From NCBI RefSeq assembly GCF_029392895.1, contig NZ_CP114200.1, forward strand, positions 1,331,501 to 1,395,500: a stretch of DNA of 64,000 bases. Direction: 5' to 3'. The notes below the pieces were generated by a model. It was given only the letters and a program-made list of their open reading frames with translations, was not told where the DNA came from and searched no databases. Source of the stretch: Streptomyces sp. 71268 (GTDB taxonomy: Bacteria > Actinomycetota > Actinomycetes > Streptomycetales > Streptomycetaceae). Every line of letters starts with the position of its first letter. Positions within the stretch are counted from its first letter, which is position 1. The translations under genes were made by a program, and so were the position numbers. Below, in pieces: positions 33,698 through 43,835 of the stretch.

Positions 33698-34954
33698 TCA
33701 GCCGACCGCCGCCGTGCCCGCCGGCCGGGCCGCGCGGGCCCCGAACCTGGCGCGGGCCCGGTCCGTCACGGCCTCGATCCGCCGGGCCTTGTCGTCGCCC
33801 GGGTCGAACGTGAGCTGCCGGGCGGCGCGTTCGGCGGCGGTCAGGTCCTCGGCGCGCAGCGCCACCGCCCGCACCCGGGCCCGCTCCAGGGCCAGCGACT
33901 CGTGCAGCGCGTACGCGAGCGAGGTCAGCGCCGGGGTGTGCGCGGTCGGCTCGGGCAGGGTCCTGCCACGGGTGGTGACGGAGCGGTCGGCGTAGCGGAC
34001 GGTGAGCGTGAGCGCGCGGGCCACCTGCCCGTCCGCGCGCAGCCGCGAGCCGAGTTCGTCGGCGAGGGCGAGCAGCGCGCGCCGACGCCGCACCGGGTCC
34101 AGCTCGTCGCCGGGGAAGCGGTGTTCGGCCCCGATGGAGCGGGCCAGGGAGTTGGGCGTGACCGGGGCCCGGTCGATGCCGTGGGCCCGCTCGTAGACCG
34201 CCCGCCCCGCCGTGGCGCCCAGGATGCGTTGCAGGGTGCCCGGCGGCGCCGCCGCGATCTGGCCGACCTCGCCGAGCCCGTACGCGTCCAGGGTGCGGGC
34301 CGTCACCGGGCCGACCCCGTCCAGGGCGGTGGCGGGTTTGCGGGCGAGGAAGGCGGCCACGGCCCGGGGGTCGTCCGGCACCGTGTGCACCGCGCCCCGG
34401 CGCCCGCAGCACGCGCCGCCCGAGGCCCCCGCCTGCCGCCCGCCGCGCGCGCCGCTCCGTCGGCCACCGCCTGCCCCGCCCCGCGCGGCGCACCCGGGGC
34501 CGGCCGGCCCCGCGCCGGCGCACCCGGGGTCCGGGCGCCCGTCGGCGCGCCGGCCGGCCGGCGGCTGCGCCGCGGCCATCCGGGCGAGCAGCGGGTTCGC
34601 GGCCACGCCGACGGTGCAGTCCACGCCGTGCCGGGCCAGCGCGCGCACCCGTACGATGCCCGCCAACTCGGCGGCGTCCCGGTCGAAGTACCGCAGCGCG
34701 CCCCGTACGTCCGCCAGCGCCCCGTCGGGTGGCAGCGCCTGTACGACGGGCGTCAGCTCGGCGAGCAGCGCGAGCAGCCCCACGTAGACGTCCTCTCCGA
34801 GGGGGCCGCCGTCGGGCGCGTGGAACCGTACGCACAGCACCGGCCCGGGCGCCGGGCGCCCCACGGGGCGCGGGTGTTCCCGCGCGCCGGTCGCCACCGC
34901 GGCGTCGGCGCCAACTCCAGCGGCTCCGGCTGTTTCTCGTCCCTCGTGCGTCAT
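33698..34954 (-). CDS. ImuB-like Y-family DNA polymerase, probably non-catalytic
   Basis: The 418-residue protein has the thumb (helix-hairpin-helix) and little-finger parts of Y-family polymerases: ALDGVGPVTARTLDAYGLGEVGQIAAAPPGTL (outline) and SLARSIGAEHRFP, then LTLTVRYADRSVTTRGRTL. In the N-terminal palm, the DMDAFFA-type first motif reads VLCVRFHAPD and the second acidic motif reads ALADVRGAL, so the catalytic acids appear lost, as in ImuB. Residues about 135-195 are a Gly/Ala/Arg/Cys-rich insertion found in no relative I know. ATG at 34954 overlaps the stop of the upstream dnaE2 gene (ATGA). Together they resemble an ImuB-DnaE2 mutasome. Confidence 0.8.
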   Translation of the reverse strand: MTHEGRETAGAAGVGADAAVATGAREHPRPVGRPAPGPVLCVRFHAPDGGPLGEDVYVGLLALLAELTPVVQALPPDGALADVRGALRYFDRDAAELAGIVRVRALARHGVDCTVGVAANPLLARMAAAQPPAGRRADGRPDPGCAGAGPAGPGCAARGGAGGGRRSGARGGRQAGASGGACCGRRGAVHTVPDDPRAVAAFLARKPATALDGVGPVTARTLDAYGLGEVGQIAAAPPGTLQRILGATAGRAVYERAHGIDRAPVTPNSLARSIGAEHRFPGDELDPVRRRRALLALADELGSRLRADGQVARALTLTVRYADRSVTTRGRTLPEPTAHTPALTSLAYALHESLALERARVRAVALRAEDLTAAERAARQLTFDPGDDKARRIEAVTDRARARFGARAARPAGTAAVG

Positions 34955-37900
34955 CCCGCGCTCCCCGGGCTGGAGTGCCACAACTTCCGCCCCGTGGCGG
35001 CGCGTTCGCCGGCGGGCTGGAGGTCGGCCCAGGGGTGCATGGTGTAGCCGTTGGGCAACTGGATGCGGCGCCCGGCGTCCCCGGCCGGCGCATCGGTCGA
35101 GCCGCCCGCCGCCTGAGCGGGCTCCGCGCCGGAGGCGTCGGCGCCCCGCGCCCCGTCCCCCTCGGCGCCCCGGGCCGCCGCCCCGCCCCCTTCGGCGAGG
35201 CGTCCGGCGACCGCTTCGAGCCCGCCGGTGCGGCGCAGCTCGGCCAGTTCGGCCAGGTCCCAGGCGGCGGCGCCGACGACGCTGAGACTGCGCGGGCCGC
35301 GCCGCTGCACCACTCCCCTGATCAGCAGCAGCCAGGAGTGGAAGACGGTGTACGCGCACGCCGCGTGGCCCGACCCGGCCCCCCGGTCGCCGCGTCCGGG
35401 CCGCTCACCCCGGCCGCTCCAGGTGTCCTGGGTGCCCCGCTCCCGGGTGGTGCCGGCGCGGCGCTCCTCCGCCGGCGGGTCGTCGAAGAAGGCGCAGTCG
35501 ACCAGCCCCGTACCGTCGTCGAGGGTGGTGAAGATGACGCGGCGTCCGGAGCGGATCGGTGGCGTCTGGGTCGCGGCCTTGGCCCCGGCGACCAGCACGG
35601 TCTCGCCGTGCCGCGCCGAGCCCAGTCGCCGCGCGAGCGTCACGCCCAACTCCTCCAGGAAGTCGCGGTGGTCGTCCATGAGGTTCCGGGAGACGTCCAT
35701 GTTGAGGACGCCCAGCTCGGCGCCGAGCCGCTCCGCCGGGTCGAGGTCGGGCAGCCCGGCGGGCTCGAACGACGCCACGGCGCCGGCCGACGCCGCCGTG
35801 GGAGCGGCCGCGTCCAGGGAGAGCTGCTGCTGCCCCGCGCGGGCGCCGCCACGGGCACCGCGTTGCTGCCGGTGCAGTTCGGCGATGTGCAGCAGCAGGT
35901 CGCGGCGGTTGACGCCGAACGCGTCCAACGCCCCCACCTCGGCGAGCCGTTCCGCGACCGGCCGCCCCGGCCGGGCGCGCCACCACAGGTCCCGCACCGA
36001 GGTGTAGGGCTGGCCCGCCACGATGCGCGCCGCCTCGGCCTCGCTCATGCCGTGCACCTCACCGAGCGCGAGCCGCACGCCCCACGTGCCACCTCGGCCA
36101 CCCTGACCGCCTTCGCCGCCTCGGCCGCCTCCGTTACCTCGACCACCCTGATCCCCCTGACCACCCCCACCATCGGACACCAGTTCGATGCGATAGGCGG
36201 TCGCCGACCGGTTCACGTCCAACGGCAGGATCGGCACCCCGCGCCGCCGCGCGTCCGCGAGCAGCAGCCGCTTGGGGTACATGCCGGGGTCGTGGGTGAG
36301 CAGCCCGGCGTAGAAGGCCGCCGGGTGGTGCGCCTTGAGCCAGGCCGACTGGTACGTGGGCACGGCGAAGGCCACGGCGTGCGCCTTGCAGAACCCGTAC
36401 GAGCCGAACGCCTCGACGATCTCCCAGGTGCGCGCCACCACCTCAGGCGCGTAGCCGCGCGCCGCGGCCTCCTGCGCGAACCACGCGCGCACCCGGCCAC
36501 GCCGGTCGGCGTCCGAGAGCGCGCGGCGCGCCTCGTCGGCCAGCCCACGGTCGCAACCGGTCATGATCCGAAGAATCTCGATCACCTGCTCATGGAAGAC
36601 GACCACGCCGTACGTCTCGCGCAGCGCCTCCGCCAGGTCCGGATGGGGGTAGCGGGGCGGGATGCGGCCGTGCCGCGCCTCGATGAAGGGGCGCACCATG
36701 TCGGCGGCGACGGGGCCGGGCCGAAAGAGCGATATGTCGACTACGAGGTCGTGGAACGTGGCGGGCTGGAGCCGTCCGATCAGGTCGCGCTGGCCGGGCG
36801 ACTCGATCTGGAAGCAGCCCAGCGTCTCGGTCGACCTGATCAGCTCGTAGGTGGCCGGGTCGGCCGGCGGCACCTGCGCCGGGTCGTCCAGGTCCAGCGG
36901 CCGCCCGGTGATCTTGACGACCTCCCGCGCCGCGTGCGCCATCGCCGACTGCAACCGCACCCCGAGCACGTCGAGCTTGAGCAGCCCGAGTTCCTCCACG
37001 TCGTCCTTGTCGAACTGGGACATGGCGAAGCCCGCGCCCTGCGGCCCTCCGCCCGACCCCCGAGACCGCCCGGCCCTCCGGGGACGCCGCCGTCGCCGTC
37101 GTCGGGAGACGCGCCCATCGCCCCCCGCATCCCGCCGCTGCCCGCGCCGGTGCCCGCGCTGGTCACCACCGGGGTGCGAGCGCGCAGCGTGGCGTCCGAG
37201 AGCAGCACCCCGCACGGGTGCATGGCGATCCCGCGCGGCAGCCCGTCCAACGCCTCGACCAGGTCCCACAGCCGGTCCCGGTCGCCCATCCGGGCGGCCA
37301 CGCCGCGCAGCTCCGGCAGTTCGGCCAGGGCCGCGCGGGCGTCCTTGGCCCGGATGTGCGGGAAGGACTTGGCGAGCCGGTCCACCTCCTCCGGGTCCAT
37401 GCCGAGCGCCGCGCCCACGTCCCGTACGGCGTGGCGCACCCGATAGGTCTCGGGCATGGCGACCGTCGCGACCCGGTCGGCGCCGAAGCGGTCGAAGATC
37501 GCGCGGTAGACGTCGAGCCGGCGGGCCGACTCCACGTCGATGTCGATGTCGGGCAGCGCGCCCCGTCGCACGGACAGGAAGCGCTCCATCAGGAGCCCGT
37601 GCGCGACCGGGTCGGCCTGCGCGACGCCCAGCAGGTGGACGACGAACGAGCCGGCGCCCGAACCCCGCGCCGCGACCCGCACGCCCAGCCCACGGGCGTC
37701 GTCCACCACCTGCGCGACGGTCAGGAAGTACGAGGCGAAGCCGAGCCGTTCGATGGTGTCCAACTCGGCCTCAAGCCGCTCCCAGCGCGTCCGGTCGCGG
37801 TCGTAGCCGCGCAGCACCATGGCGGCGGCGCAGCGCGAGCGCAGCGTCCGCTCCGCGGTGCGCCCGACGGCGCCGACCAGGCGCGGTTCGGGGAAGTGGA

Positions 37901-38999
37901 CGCTGCCGATCCCCAGGTCGTCCTCCGGGTCCACCCGGCAGGCGGCGGCCGTGGCCTGGGTCTGGTCGAGCAGCCGGTACGCGGTGTCCCGCCGGAACCC
38001 GGCCGCTGCCACGATCCGCTCCGCGACCCGCGCCATGTCCCGCGCGTCCTTGAGCCAGCGCTCCCCGCTGTCCCGCTCCCCGGCCGCGCGCGGGACGGGC
38101 ACCAGCCTGCGGGCGGCGTCCAGCACGTCAGCGACCGGGCCCTGCCCCGGGTCGGCGTACCGCACGGCGTTGCTCAGCACGGGCCGTACGCCCTGCTCGG
38201 CGGCGAAGCCGACGGTACGGGCGGCGAGCCGCAGCGACCCGGGCCCGGAGCCGGACGGCGAGCCGGCGGCGGAGAGCGTGGCCGGCCCGGTGGTGGCGCC
38301 GACGGTGGGCTTGGAGCCGGCGCGGCCCCACTGCGCGGCGGCCACGACCGAGGCGGTGGACGCGGCGCGCTCCGCGGCCGAGCCGGGCGCGGGTACCGGC
38401 CCCGTGTCGGGTCCGCCGTGCCAGACGGCCTCCAGGCGCAGCGCGTCGCCGAACAGTTCGCGCCAGGGGGTCAGGAGTCGCGCGGCGCGGTCGGGGCGGC
38501 CGGCGGACAGCGCGCGGCCGACGTCGGACTCGGGGCCGAGCAGTACGGTCAGCGGCGCGAGCGCGGCGGGCAGGCCGGCGGCCACGGCCACCAGGTCCTC
38601 CCAGTGCAGCAGCGGGCGCGCCTCGCCCCCGGCGTGCGCGGCGGAGACCAGGCCGCACAGCGCGGCCCAACCGGCCGCGCCGTCCCTGGCCAGGAAGACC
38701 ACCCGGGGCGCCGACTCGTCGACGAACGCGCCGCCCCGTACCGGGGCCCGCCGCCTGACGGTGCGCCCCGGCCTCGGGGCCGCTGGCCGCACGGCCAGGT
38801 CGACGCCGAACAGGGGGCGCACCCCCGCGGCCGACGCCGCCTTGGCGAACCGGACCGCCCCGGCGAGGCTGTCCCGATCGGTCAGCGCCACCGCGTCCAT
38901 GCCGCGCTCGGCGGCCCGCTCGGCCAACCGCTCCGGGTGCGAGGCGCCGTACCGCATCGAGAACCCGGACGCGACGTGCAGATGCGTGAACCCCGGCAT
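34951..38999 (-). pseudogene. dnaE2: dnaE2-type error-prone DNA polymerase III alpha, one frameshift
   Basis: Starting at ATG 38999 (GAGGAGG nine bases upstream) the frame encodes the PHP domain (FTHLHVASGFSMRYGASHPERLAERA), the palm with PDIDIDVES catalytic acids and HPCGVLLSD. It then loses the family. The rest, from about FAMSQFDKDDVEELGLLKLDVLG onward, is in another frame that starts before 37023 and runs to the stop at 34951. Both parts together have the normal DnaE2 length. The break is a net loss of one base; inserting one G in the run of five at 37057-37061 gives a smooth Gly-rich linker into the second half. The third catalytic Asp (KLDVLG) is on the far side, so an unframeshifted product would be inactive. 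Programmed slippage or sequencing error remain possible. Confidence 0.85.
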
Positions 39000-39463
39000 C
39001 CGCACGCACCTCCTCACTCGCCAACCTGACCACGACCCACCGCCGCGCCCCACCGACCACCACCACGCCGCCGGGGCCGGGCATCACCCCGCCCCCGCAC
39101 GGCCGGCCCCACGACCGGCCTCACGCCCCGTCCCGCGCGCCGCCGCCGAACCGCCCCACCGCCCGGGCTCCCCGCCCGCACTGGCGCCTCACGCCTCACG
39201 CCCACGCCGCCACCGGGCGGCCGTCCACATCGACCCGAGAGAGCACCCACCTCACCGACTATTTCTCGCCACCTTTCTCTTCCACCATACCCCCCTCATC
39301 GAACATCCGTACGAACACGTTCCGCCCCCGCCCCACGCGTCCCACCCCCGCGCCCGCACCCCCGACCCCTCACCCGATCGGCGCGCCACGGGCTGCGCAC
39401 CGGCGTGCTCCTTGCCACCATGTGGAAGACGAATGTCCAGGTGAAGCGGGTGAGGAGCGGTCC
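39000..39463. other. Divergent spacer of dnaE2 and the DUF3533-like gene
   Basis: This 464-base spacer is C-rich, pyrimidine-rich on the plus strand with an AT-richer patch at 39250-39300. I find no convincing LexA box; GAACATCCGTAC at 39301 is one mismatch from the GAAC-N4-GTTC pattern. No gene or hairpin is evident. Confidence 0.4.
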
Positions 39464-40549
39464 ATGACGGCGACGCGCGAGAAGACTGACCGCACCTTCG
39501 TCGAGGAACTCAAGGCCGCGGTGACCACGCGCGCCGCCCTACTCGTCATCGGCGTACTGCTGCTCCAACTGGCCTTCATCCTCTCGTACGTCGGCTCCTT
39601 CCACCGGCCGAAACCTGACCATGTGTCGATTGCCGTCGTGGCGCCGAAACAGGCCAGCGAGCAGGTGGTGAGCAAGCTCGGCAAGCTGCCTGGCGACCCG
39701 CTCGACCCGCGCGCGGTGAGCAGCGAGGCGGAGGCGGTGCGCAAGATCAAGCACCGGGACGTCGACGCCGCGTTGATCGTCGACCCGCGCGGCAGCACCG
39801 ACCGACTGCTGGTGGCCGGCGGCGCCGGCTCCTCCCTCGCCCAGGCCGTCCAGCAGGTGGTCACCCAGGCCGAGAAGGCCGACCAGCGCTCGGTACGCAC
39901 CGAGGACATCGTGCCCGCGGCCGCCGACGACAGCCGTGGTCTGTCCTCGTTCTACCTGGTCATCGGCTGGTGCGTGGGCGGCTACCTGTGCGCCGCGGTG
40001 CTCGCCATCAGCGCGGGCGCCCGCCCCGCGAACGGCAGCCGGGCCGCCATCAGGCTCGGCGCCCTCGCCCTCTACTCGATCGCGGCCGGCCTGGGCGGCA
40101 CCATCATCGTGGGCCCGGCGCTCGGCGCGCTGCCCGGCAGCGTGTTCGGACTGTGGGGGCTCGGTGCCCTGGTGGTCTTCGCCGTCGGCGCGACCACCCT
40201 CGCCTGCCAGGGCCTGGCGGGCATCGTCGGCATCGGCCTCGCCATCCTGATCATCGTCGTCCTGGGCAACCCCAGCGCGGGCGGCGCCTACCCCTACCCC
40301 CTGCTCCCCGACTTCTGGCAGGCCATCGGCCCCGCCCTCCCCCCGGGCGCGGGCACCTGGACGGCCCGCTCGATCGCCTACTTCCAGGGCAACGCGATCA
40401 CGGGCCCCCTGCTGGTGCTGGCCGCCTGGGCGGTGGCGGGCACGGTGATCACGCTGGTCCTGGCCATGCGGCGGAAGGACCCCACGAAGCGGGACGCCGC
40501 AGCTTCCGCCAGCACGACATCGACCTCGACTTCGCCATCAACTGAGTGA
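39464..40549 (+). CDS. DUF3533/YhgE-like membrane protein
   Basis: The 361-residue protein has one N-terminal transmembrane helix (about 25-45), a large extracellular domain (about 50-165) and a block of five or six hydrophobic segments (about 170-345), the layout of YhgE/Pip and DUF3533 ABC-2-like membrane proteins. The C-terminal tail is Ser/Thr-rich. Relatives take part in export or in phage and bacteriocin receptor roles; no ATPase is adjacent, so transport is only a guess. ATG at 39464 follows GAGGAG at seven bases. It converges with the low-G+C pair. Confidence 0.68.
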   Translation: MTATREKTDRTFVEELKAAVTTRAALLVIGVLLLQLAFILSYVGSFHRPKPDHVSIAVVAPKQASEQVVSKLGKLPGDPLDPRAVSSEAEAVRKIKHRDVDAALIVDPRGSTDRLLVAGGAGSSLAQAVQQVVTQAEKADQRSVRTEDIVPAAADDSRGLSSFYLVIGWCVGGYLCAAVLAISAGARPANGSRAAIRLGALALYSIAAGLGGTIIVGPALGALPGSVFGLWGLGALVVFAVGATTLACQGLAGIVGIGLAILIIVVLGNPSAGGAYPYPLLPDFWQAIGPALPPGAGTWTARSIAYFQGNAITGPLLVLAAWAVAGTVITLVLAMRRKDPTKRDAAASASTTSTSTSPSTE

Positions 40550-40639
40550 GTTCGGGCCCGCGCCGTTCACGCCCCGCTCGCCCATACGGAGGTCGCCGCC
40601 CCCTTGCGGACCGGCGGCCTCCGCCCGGACGCCCCGACG

Positions 40640-42208
40640 TCAGAACCCCCAGCTCTTCGGGTTGAGCACCGTGCCCACATCCTTGGCTTTGTTGACGACA
40701 CCCGCCCCGAAGTCCTCGGCCTTCTCCCCCATCCAGTCGGCCGCCTTCCCCGGGGCTTCCTTCACGTCGTCCCAGTGCTCAACGGTCTTGGCACCCAGAT
40801 AGACGGTGCCGAAAACAGCGGTGGCACCGTAGCTGTACGGACTGGGGTTGACGTTCGCGTACGTCAGCGAGGCATTGAACCCCAGCTCCGCGACGTCCGC
40901 CACATAACTGGCGCCTTTCTCACGACTGCTGAAATTTCCATTTTCCCAGGGCAGCCCCCGGTGGTACAGCTTGTCAGCACTCCGATAAGTGGCAAAAGTC
41001 CCACCAACGATGGAAGCCCCTCGCAGCATTCCCGAGACCTTGCCCGTAGTGCGAGCCCCCTTGATGACGGCTGCGGTCCGCCCCACGCTCGACGGCCCAC
41101 TCCGCGCCGCCGTGTAGGAGTTGCGCCAGACTTGGGTGAGCTTCGCCTGACCGGCTCGGACGACCTCTTGCTGAGAGTGGGTCTTCCCTCCGAATTCCTT
41201 TGCCAGAGAGTCTGAGCCCAGAGTGAAGTCAATCGCCCTGTTGACACTCCAGTTGCGCCACGTGGCATTCATGGGAGCGAGCCTACGCACCCCGTCCCAA
41301 GCGTTACCGATACGATCGTCCACCGTGCCAGCCACCAAGGGAACGCGGGAAAGCTGCTGATATCTTTGGCTCCCGCCAAACACCATCGCCGCAATTCTCC
41401 CGGGGAGCCAGGCACCCGGGGCCGACAGCGAGCGGAGGGCAGGGGTCCAACTACGGATCGCCCTTCCCCTACGGATGAGCGTCCGGTTCCCGGTCGCCCT
41501 CAGCTTTCGATATATGCGATCTTGCCATTGCTGAACCGTCGGGCTACCAGAAAAGTGTCTGAGTACAGCGTTCCCTCCCAGGATCTTGACCATGGAAGCG
41601 CTGACGAGTGAAGTCTTCGTCGCTGCACGGGCGATCCCCGCAATTTCACTGTAAGCCTCGACGAAGCTCATGACTGTTTCTTCGTGAGGCTCCAACCCAG
41701 TAATTTTCGCCAGCGCTTTGGACTCTAGCCGATGTATCCAATGGTCGAGCGATTCGTTCTCCTGGCGGCGAAACGATGCCGCTGCCCGGTCATCACTCGC
41801 AGCAACCGAGTTGGCCAACAGCAGTGCATCCGGTCCGAGAGGCCGACCCGCGTATTTCTTGAGATCCGCGTCCGTGAAACCGGCCCAACGCAATCCCGCC
41901 ATGGGGTCGCCATCCTCAAGGCGAGCGATGGCCGCACGGGAGCGTAGGTCGGGGCCGGTGTCCGCCACCCAGGAGTTCATCGGTTTGAGCGGAGCCAGCA
42001 CGTCACTCACACCGAGCGTTGCGGCCCGAGTAAACGCCTCCCGCAAGCCATCCGCAGTCCCGCCCTTACCATCAATGAGTTTCGCGAGCTGCTCCAGATC
42101 CTGCGGATTTACGTTTCGCAACACCCCTCCAGCATCTTCAGTATAAATTTCATCACGCACACGTCCGAGGAAGCCGACCGCTTCACCTCCAGTCCCTGAA
42201 TTCACCAC
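40640..42208 (-). CDS. T7SS-scaffold-like protein in a low-G+C island
   Basis: The 522-residue protein is mostly helical with no signal peptide. Its C-terminal part (EKGASYVADVAELGFNASLTYANV, VEHWDDVKEAPGKAADWMGEK, NPKSWGF, outlined) resembles the C-terminus of actinobacterial proteins tied to type VII secretion or WXG100-containing polymorphic toxins. The N-terminal part (about 1-260) is unknown to me. G+C is near 50% in sampled stretches, against over 70% around it, so recent transfer is likely. The start is GTG at 42208 (a second GTG follows); no clear ribosome site. It is 23 bases downstream of the LURP-like gene and probably translated from the same message. Confidence 0.5.
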   Translation of the reverse strand: MVNSGTGGEAVGFLGRVRDEIYTEDAGGVLRNVNPQDLEQLAKLIDGKGGTADGLREAFTRAATLGVSDVLAPLKPMNSWVADTGPDLRSRAAIARLEDGDPMAGLRWAGFTDADLKKYAGRPLGPDALLLANSVAASDDRAAASFRRQENESLDHWIHRLESKALAKITGLEPHEETVMSFVEAYSEIAGIARAATKTSLVSASMVKILGGNAVLRHFSGSPTVQQWQDRIYRKLRATGNRTLIRRGRAIRSWTPALRSLSAPGAWLPGRIAAMVFGGSQRYQQLSRVPLVAGTVDDRIGNAWDGVRRLAPMNATWRNWSVNRAIDFTLGSDSLAKEFGGKTHSQQEVVRAGQAKLTQVWRNSYTAARSGPSSVGRTAAVIKGARTTGKVSGMLRGASIVGGTFATYRSADKLYHRGLPWENGNFSSREKGASYVADVAELGFNASLTYANVNPSPYSYGATAVFGTVYLGAKTVEHWDDVKEAPGKAADWMGEKAEDFGAGVVNKAKDVGTVLNPKSWGF

Positions 42209-42231
42209 GATGAGACTTCAGAGGAAAGCCC

Positions 42232-42930
42232 TCACACGGGCGTATCCCGAAGCGTGGCGTACGCGAACGCCAGGCGCCGATCCAGCCAGCGCGCTTCGAT
42301 CTCGATCTCCAGATTCATGTTGTAACCGCCAAAACCGCTTGAGTACATGACGAACTCGCCATCTTCGGTTTCCCATTCCAGCTCACGGCCGCGCGAAACC
42401 GCGCCTCCGTCGCCGTTTGACCGGAGTATGAGGTCGAGCGTCGAATCCAAAGCGGCCACCGCTACGCCTTTTGCATCCTTCCTGACCCACTTGTTCCGCG
42501 CCACGATCGTGGACCGCCCCGGTTGATCCATCCGCCATGTATGCCTGACCAGTCGATTGGTCGGCGGAATACGTCGAATGGTGCCGATGATCTCGGACTG
42601 GGCGTCACGGACGTGGTAGACGTCCTCCCCATCTCGCTCGACGGGCTGATCAAGAACACACAGCAGGCGGTGGAACTCCGCATCCTCGTAGACCGTTGGA
42701 TCCAGGTCTCCGAAGTTCTTGGGACCGAGATAGGCGCACGGCGCGTAAATACGTGCCGCCCCATCGCGTCCCGGCACCCGGATAGCGCGTGGCCCCTGAG
42801 TGAACTGCTTGCGCGACCTCACCACAATTTCCCGCTCGTCCATGCCGACCGTGAACCTCCGCACCCCCCTCCAATCCACCGCCGGCACCGGCGGAACCTG
42901 CTCCTTCTGTTTACGTCTCCCGAACGCCAT
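42232..42930 (-). CDS. LURP-one/tubby-like protein
   Basis: The 232-residue protein includes LLCVLDQPVERDGEDVYHVRD, EIIGTIRRIPPTNRLVRHTWRMDQPG and KWVRKDAKGVAVAALD, a repeated beta-strand pattern like the tubby-type barrel of LURP-one-related and scramblase-like proteins; the bacterial forms have no known reaction. ATG at 42930 is preferred because GGAGG lies five bases upstream; a GTG five codons earlier lacks a site. Base composition is low in G+C like its neighbour. The two genes form an apparent acquired pair with the downstream T7SS-like protein; a chaperone or effector role is speculation. Confidence 0.5.
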   Translation of the reverse strand: MAFGRRKQKEQVPPVPAVDWRGVRRFTVGMDEREIVVRSRKQFTQGPRAIRVPGRDGAARIYAPCAYLGPKNFGDLDPTVYEDAEFHRLLCVLDQPVERDGEDVYHVRDAQSEIIGTIRRIPPTNRLVRHTWRMDQPGRSTIVARNKWVRKDAKGVAVAALDSTLDLILRSNGDGGAVSRGRELEWETEDGEFVMYSSGFGGYNMNLEIEIEARWLDRRLAFAYATLRDTPV

Positions 42931-43146
42931 GAACTCCTCCGCCACTCAGTGCTGTACACATCGTTCGACCGGCCTCGAACGCGACTAACCGTAGTGGATC
43001 GACTACGCCGCACTCGATGCCCCCTGCGACTCCCAACGGGCCTCCACCTCACCTTCCGGCACCGCGCACCACGCCCCGCCACCACGCCCCGCACCGGACG
43101 GAAACCAGGTCGATCACCCCCGCCCGGGCCAACTACGCTCCTCGCC

Positions 43147-43710
43147 ATGGATGTTCTGGTGCGCGAGATGACCGAGGACGACATCGACGCCGTGGCCGCC
43201 GTGCGGGTCCGGGGGTGGCAGACCGCCTACGCGGGGCTCATGCCGCAGTCGTATCTGGACGCCATGAGCGTGCGCGAAGACGCCGAGCGGCGGCGGGAGT
43301 TCTTCGCGCGGGGGCTCGGGGACGTGATCAACCTGGTCGCGGAGGAGCCCGCGCCGGGCGGCGGCGCGGGCGGCGGGACCGAGGTCGTGGGGTGGGCCTG
43401 CTGCGGTCCGTACCGGGACGAGGACCTGCCGAGCGGGGACGCCGAGCTGTACGCGATCTACGTCAGGCCGGAGCGGCTGGGCGCGGGCATCGGGCGTGCG
43501 CTGCTGGCCGAGGCGCTGCGACGGCTGACGGAGCGCGAGTTCCCCCGGGTACGGCTGTGGGTCGTACGGGGCAACCAGCGGGCGGAGCGCTTCTACGCCC
43601 GGGCCGGGTTCGCCCCCGACGGCGGCGAGGAGTCCTACGAGGTGGCCGGAGCCCAGGTGCCCGAGGTGCGCTACGCCCGCGACCTGCCCGCCGCCCACCC
43701 CGTCGCGTAA
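43147..43710 (+). CDS. GNAT N-acetyltransferase
   Basis: The 187-residue enzyme is a single GNAT fold: VREMTEDDIDAVAAVRVRGWQTAYAGLMP start, acetyl-CoA-binding RPERLGAGIGRALL (about residues 117-130) and WVVRGNQRAERFYARAGF near the C-terminus, similar to antibiotic- or amine-acetylating relatives. The substrate is unknown. ATG at 43147 opens at the conserved strand. It lies between the low-G+C island and a HEAT-repeat gene. Confidence 0.88.
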   Translation: MDVLVREMTEDDIDAVAAVRVRGWQTAYAGLMPQSYLDAMSVREDAERRREFFARGLGDVINLVAEEPAPGGGAGGGTEVVGWACCGPYRDEDLPSGDAELYAIYVRPERLGAGIGRALLAEALRRLTEREFPRVRLWVVRGNQRAERFYARAGFAPDGGEESYEVAGAQVPEVRYARDLPAAHPVA

Positions 43711-43835
43711 CCCGCACCACACCGCACCCAGGGGCCCCGGCCCCGGCGCCACCCCCGCCGCCGTTCCCTCCACCGCTCACGCGCCCAGACGTCCACGCAC
43801 TCCCACGCCCGCCCCTCGGCGAGAGCCCGCCCGCC

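Noticed and set aside
38128..39087. Separate gene in another minus frame over the dnaE2 5' part
   Set aside because: The PHP and palm domains are clearly encoded in the dnaE2 frame; the other is Arg/Gly-rich shadow.
39300..39315. LexA box upstream of dnaE2
   Set aside because: GAACATCCGTAC differs from GAAC-N4-GTTC and lies 300 bases from the dnaE2 start; too weak to claim.
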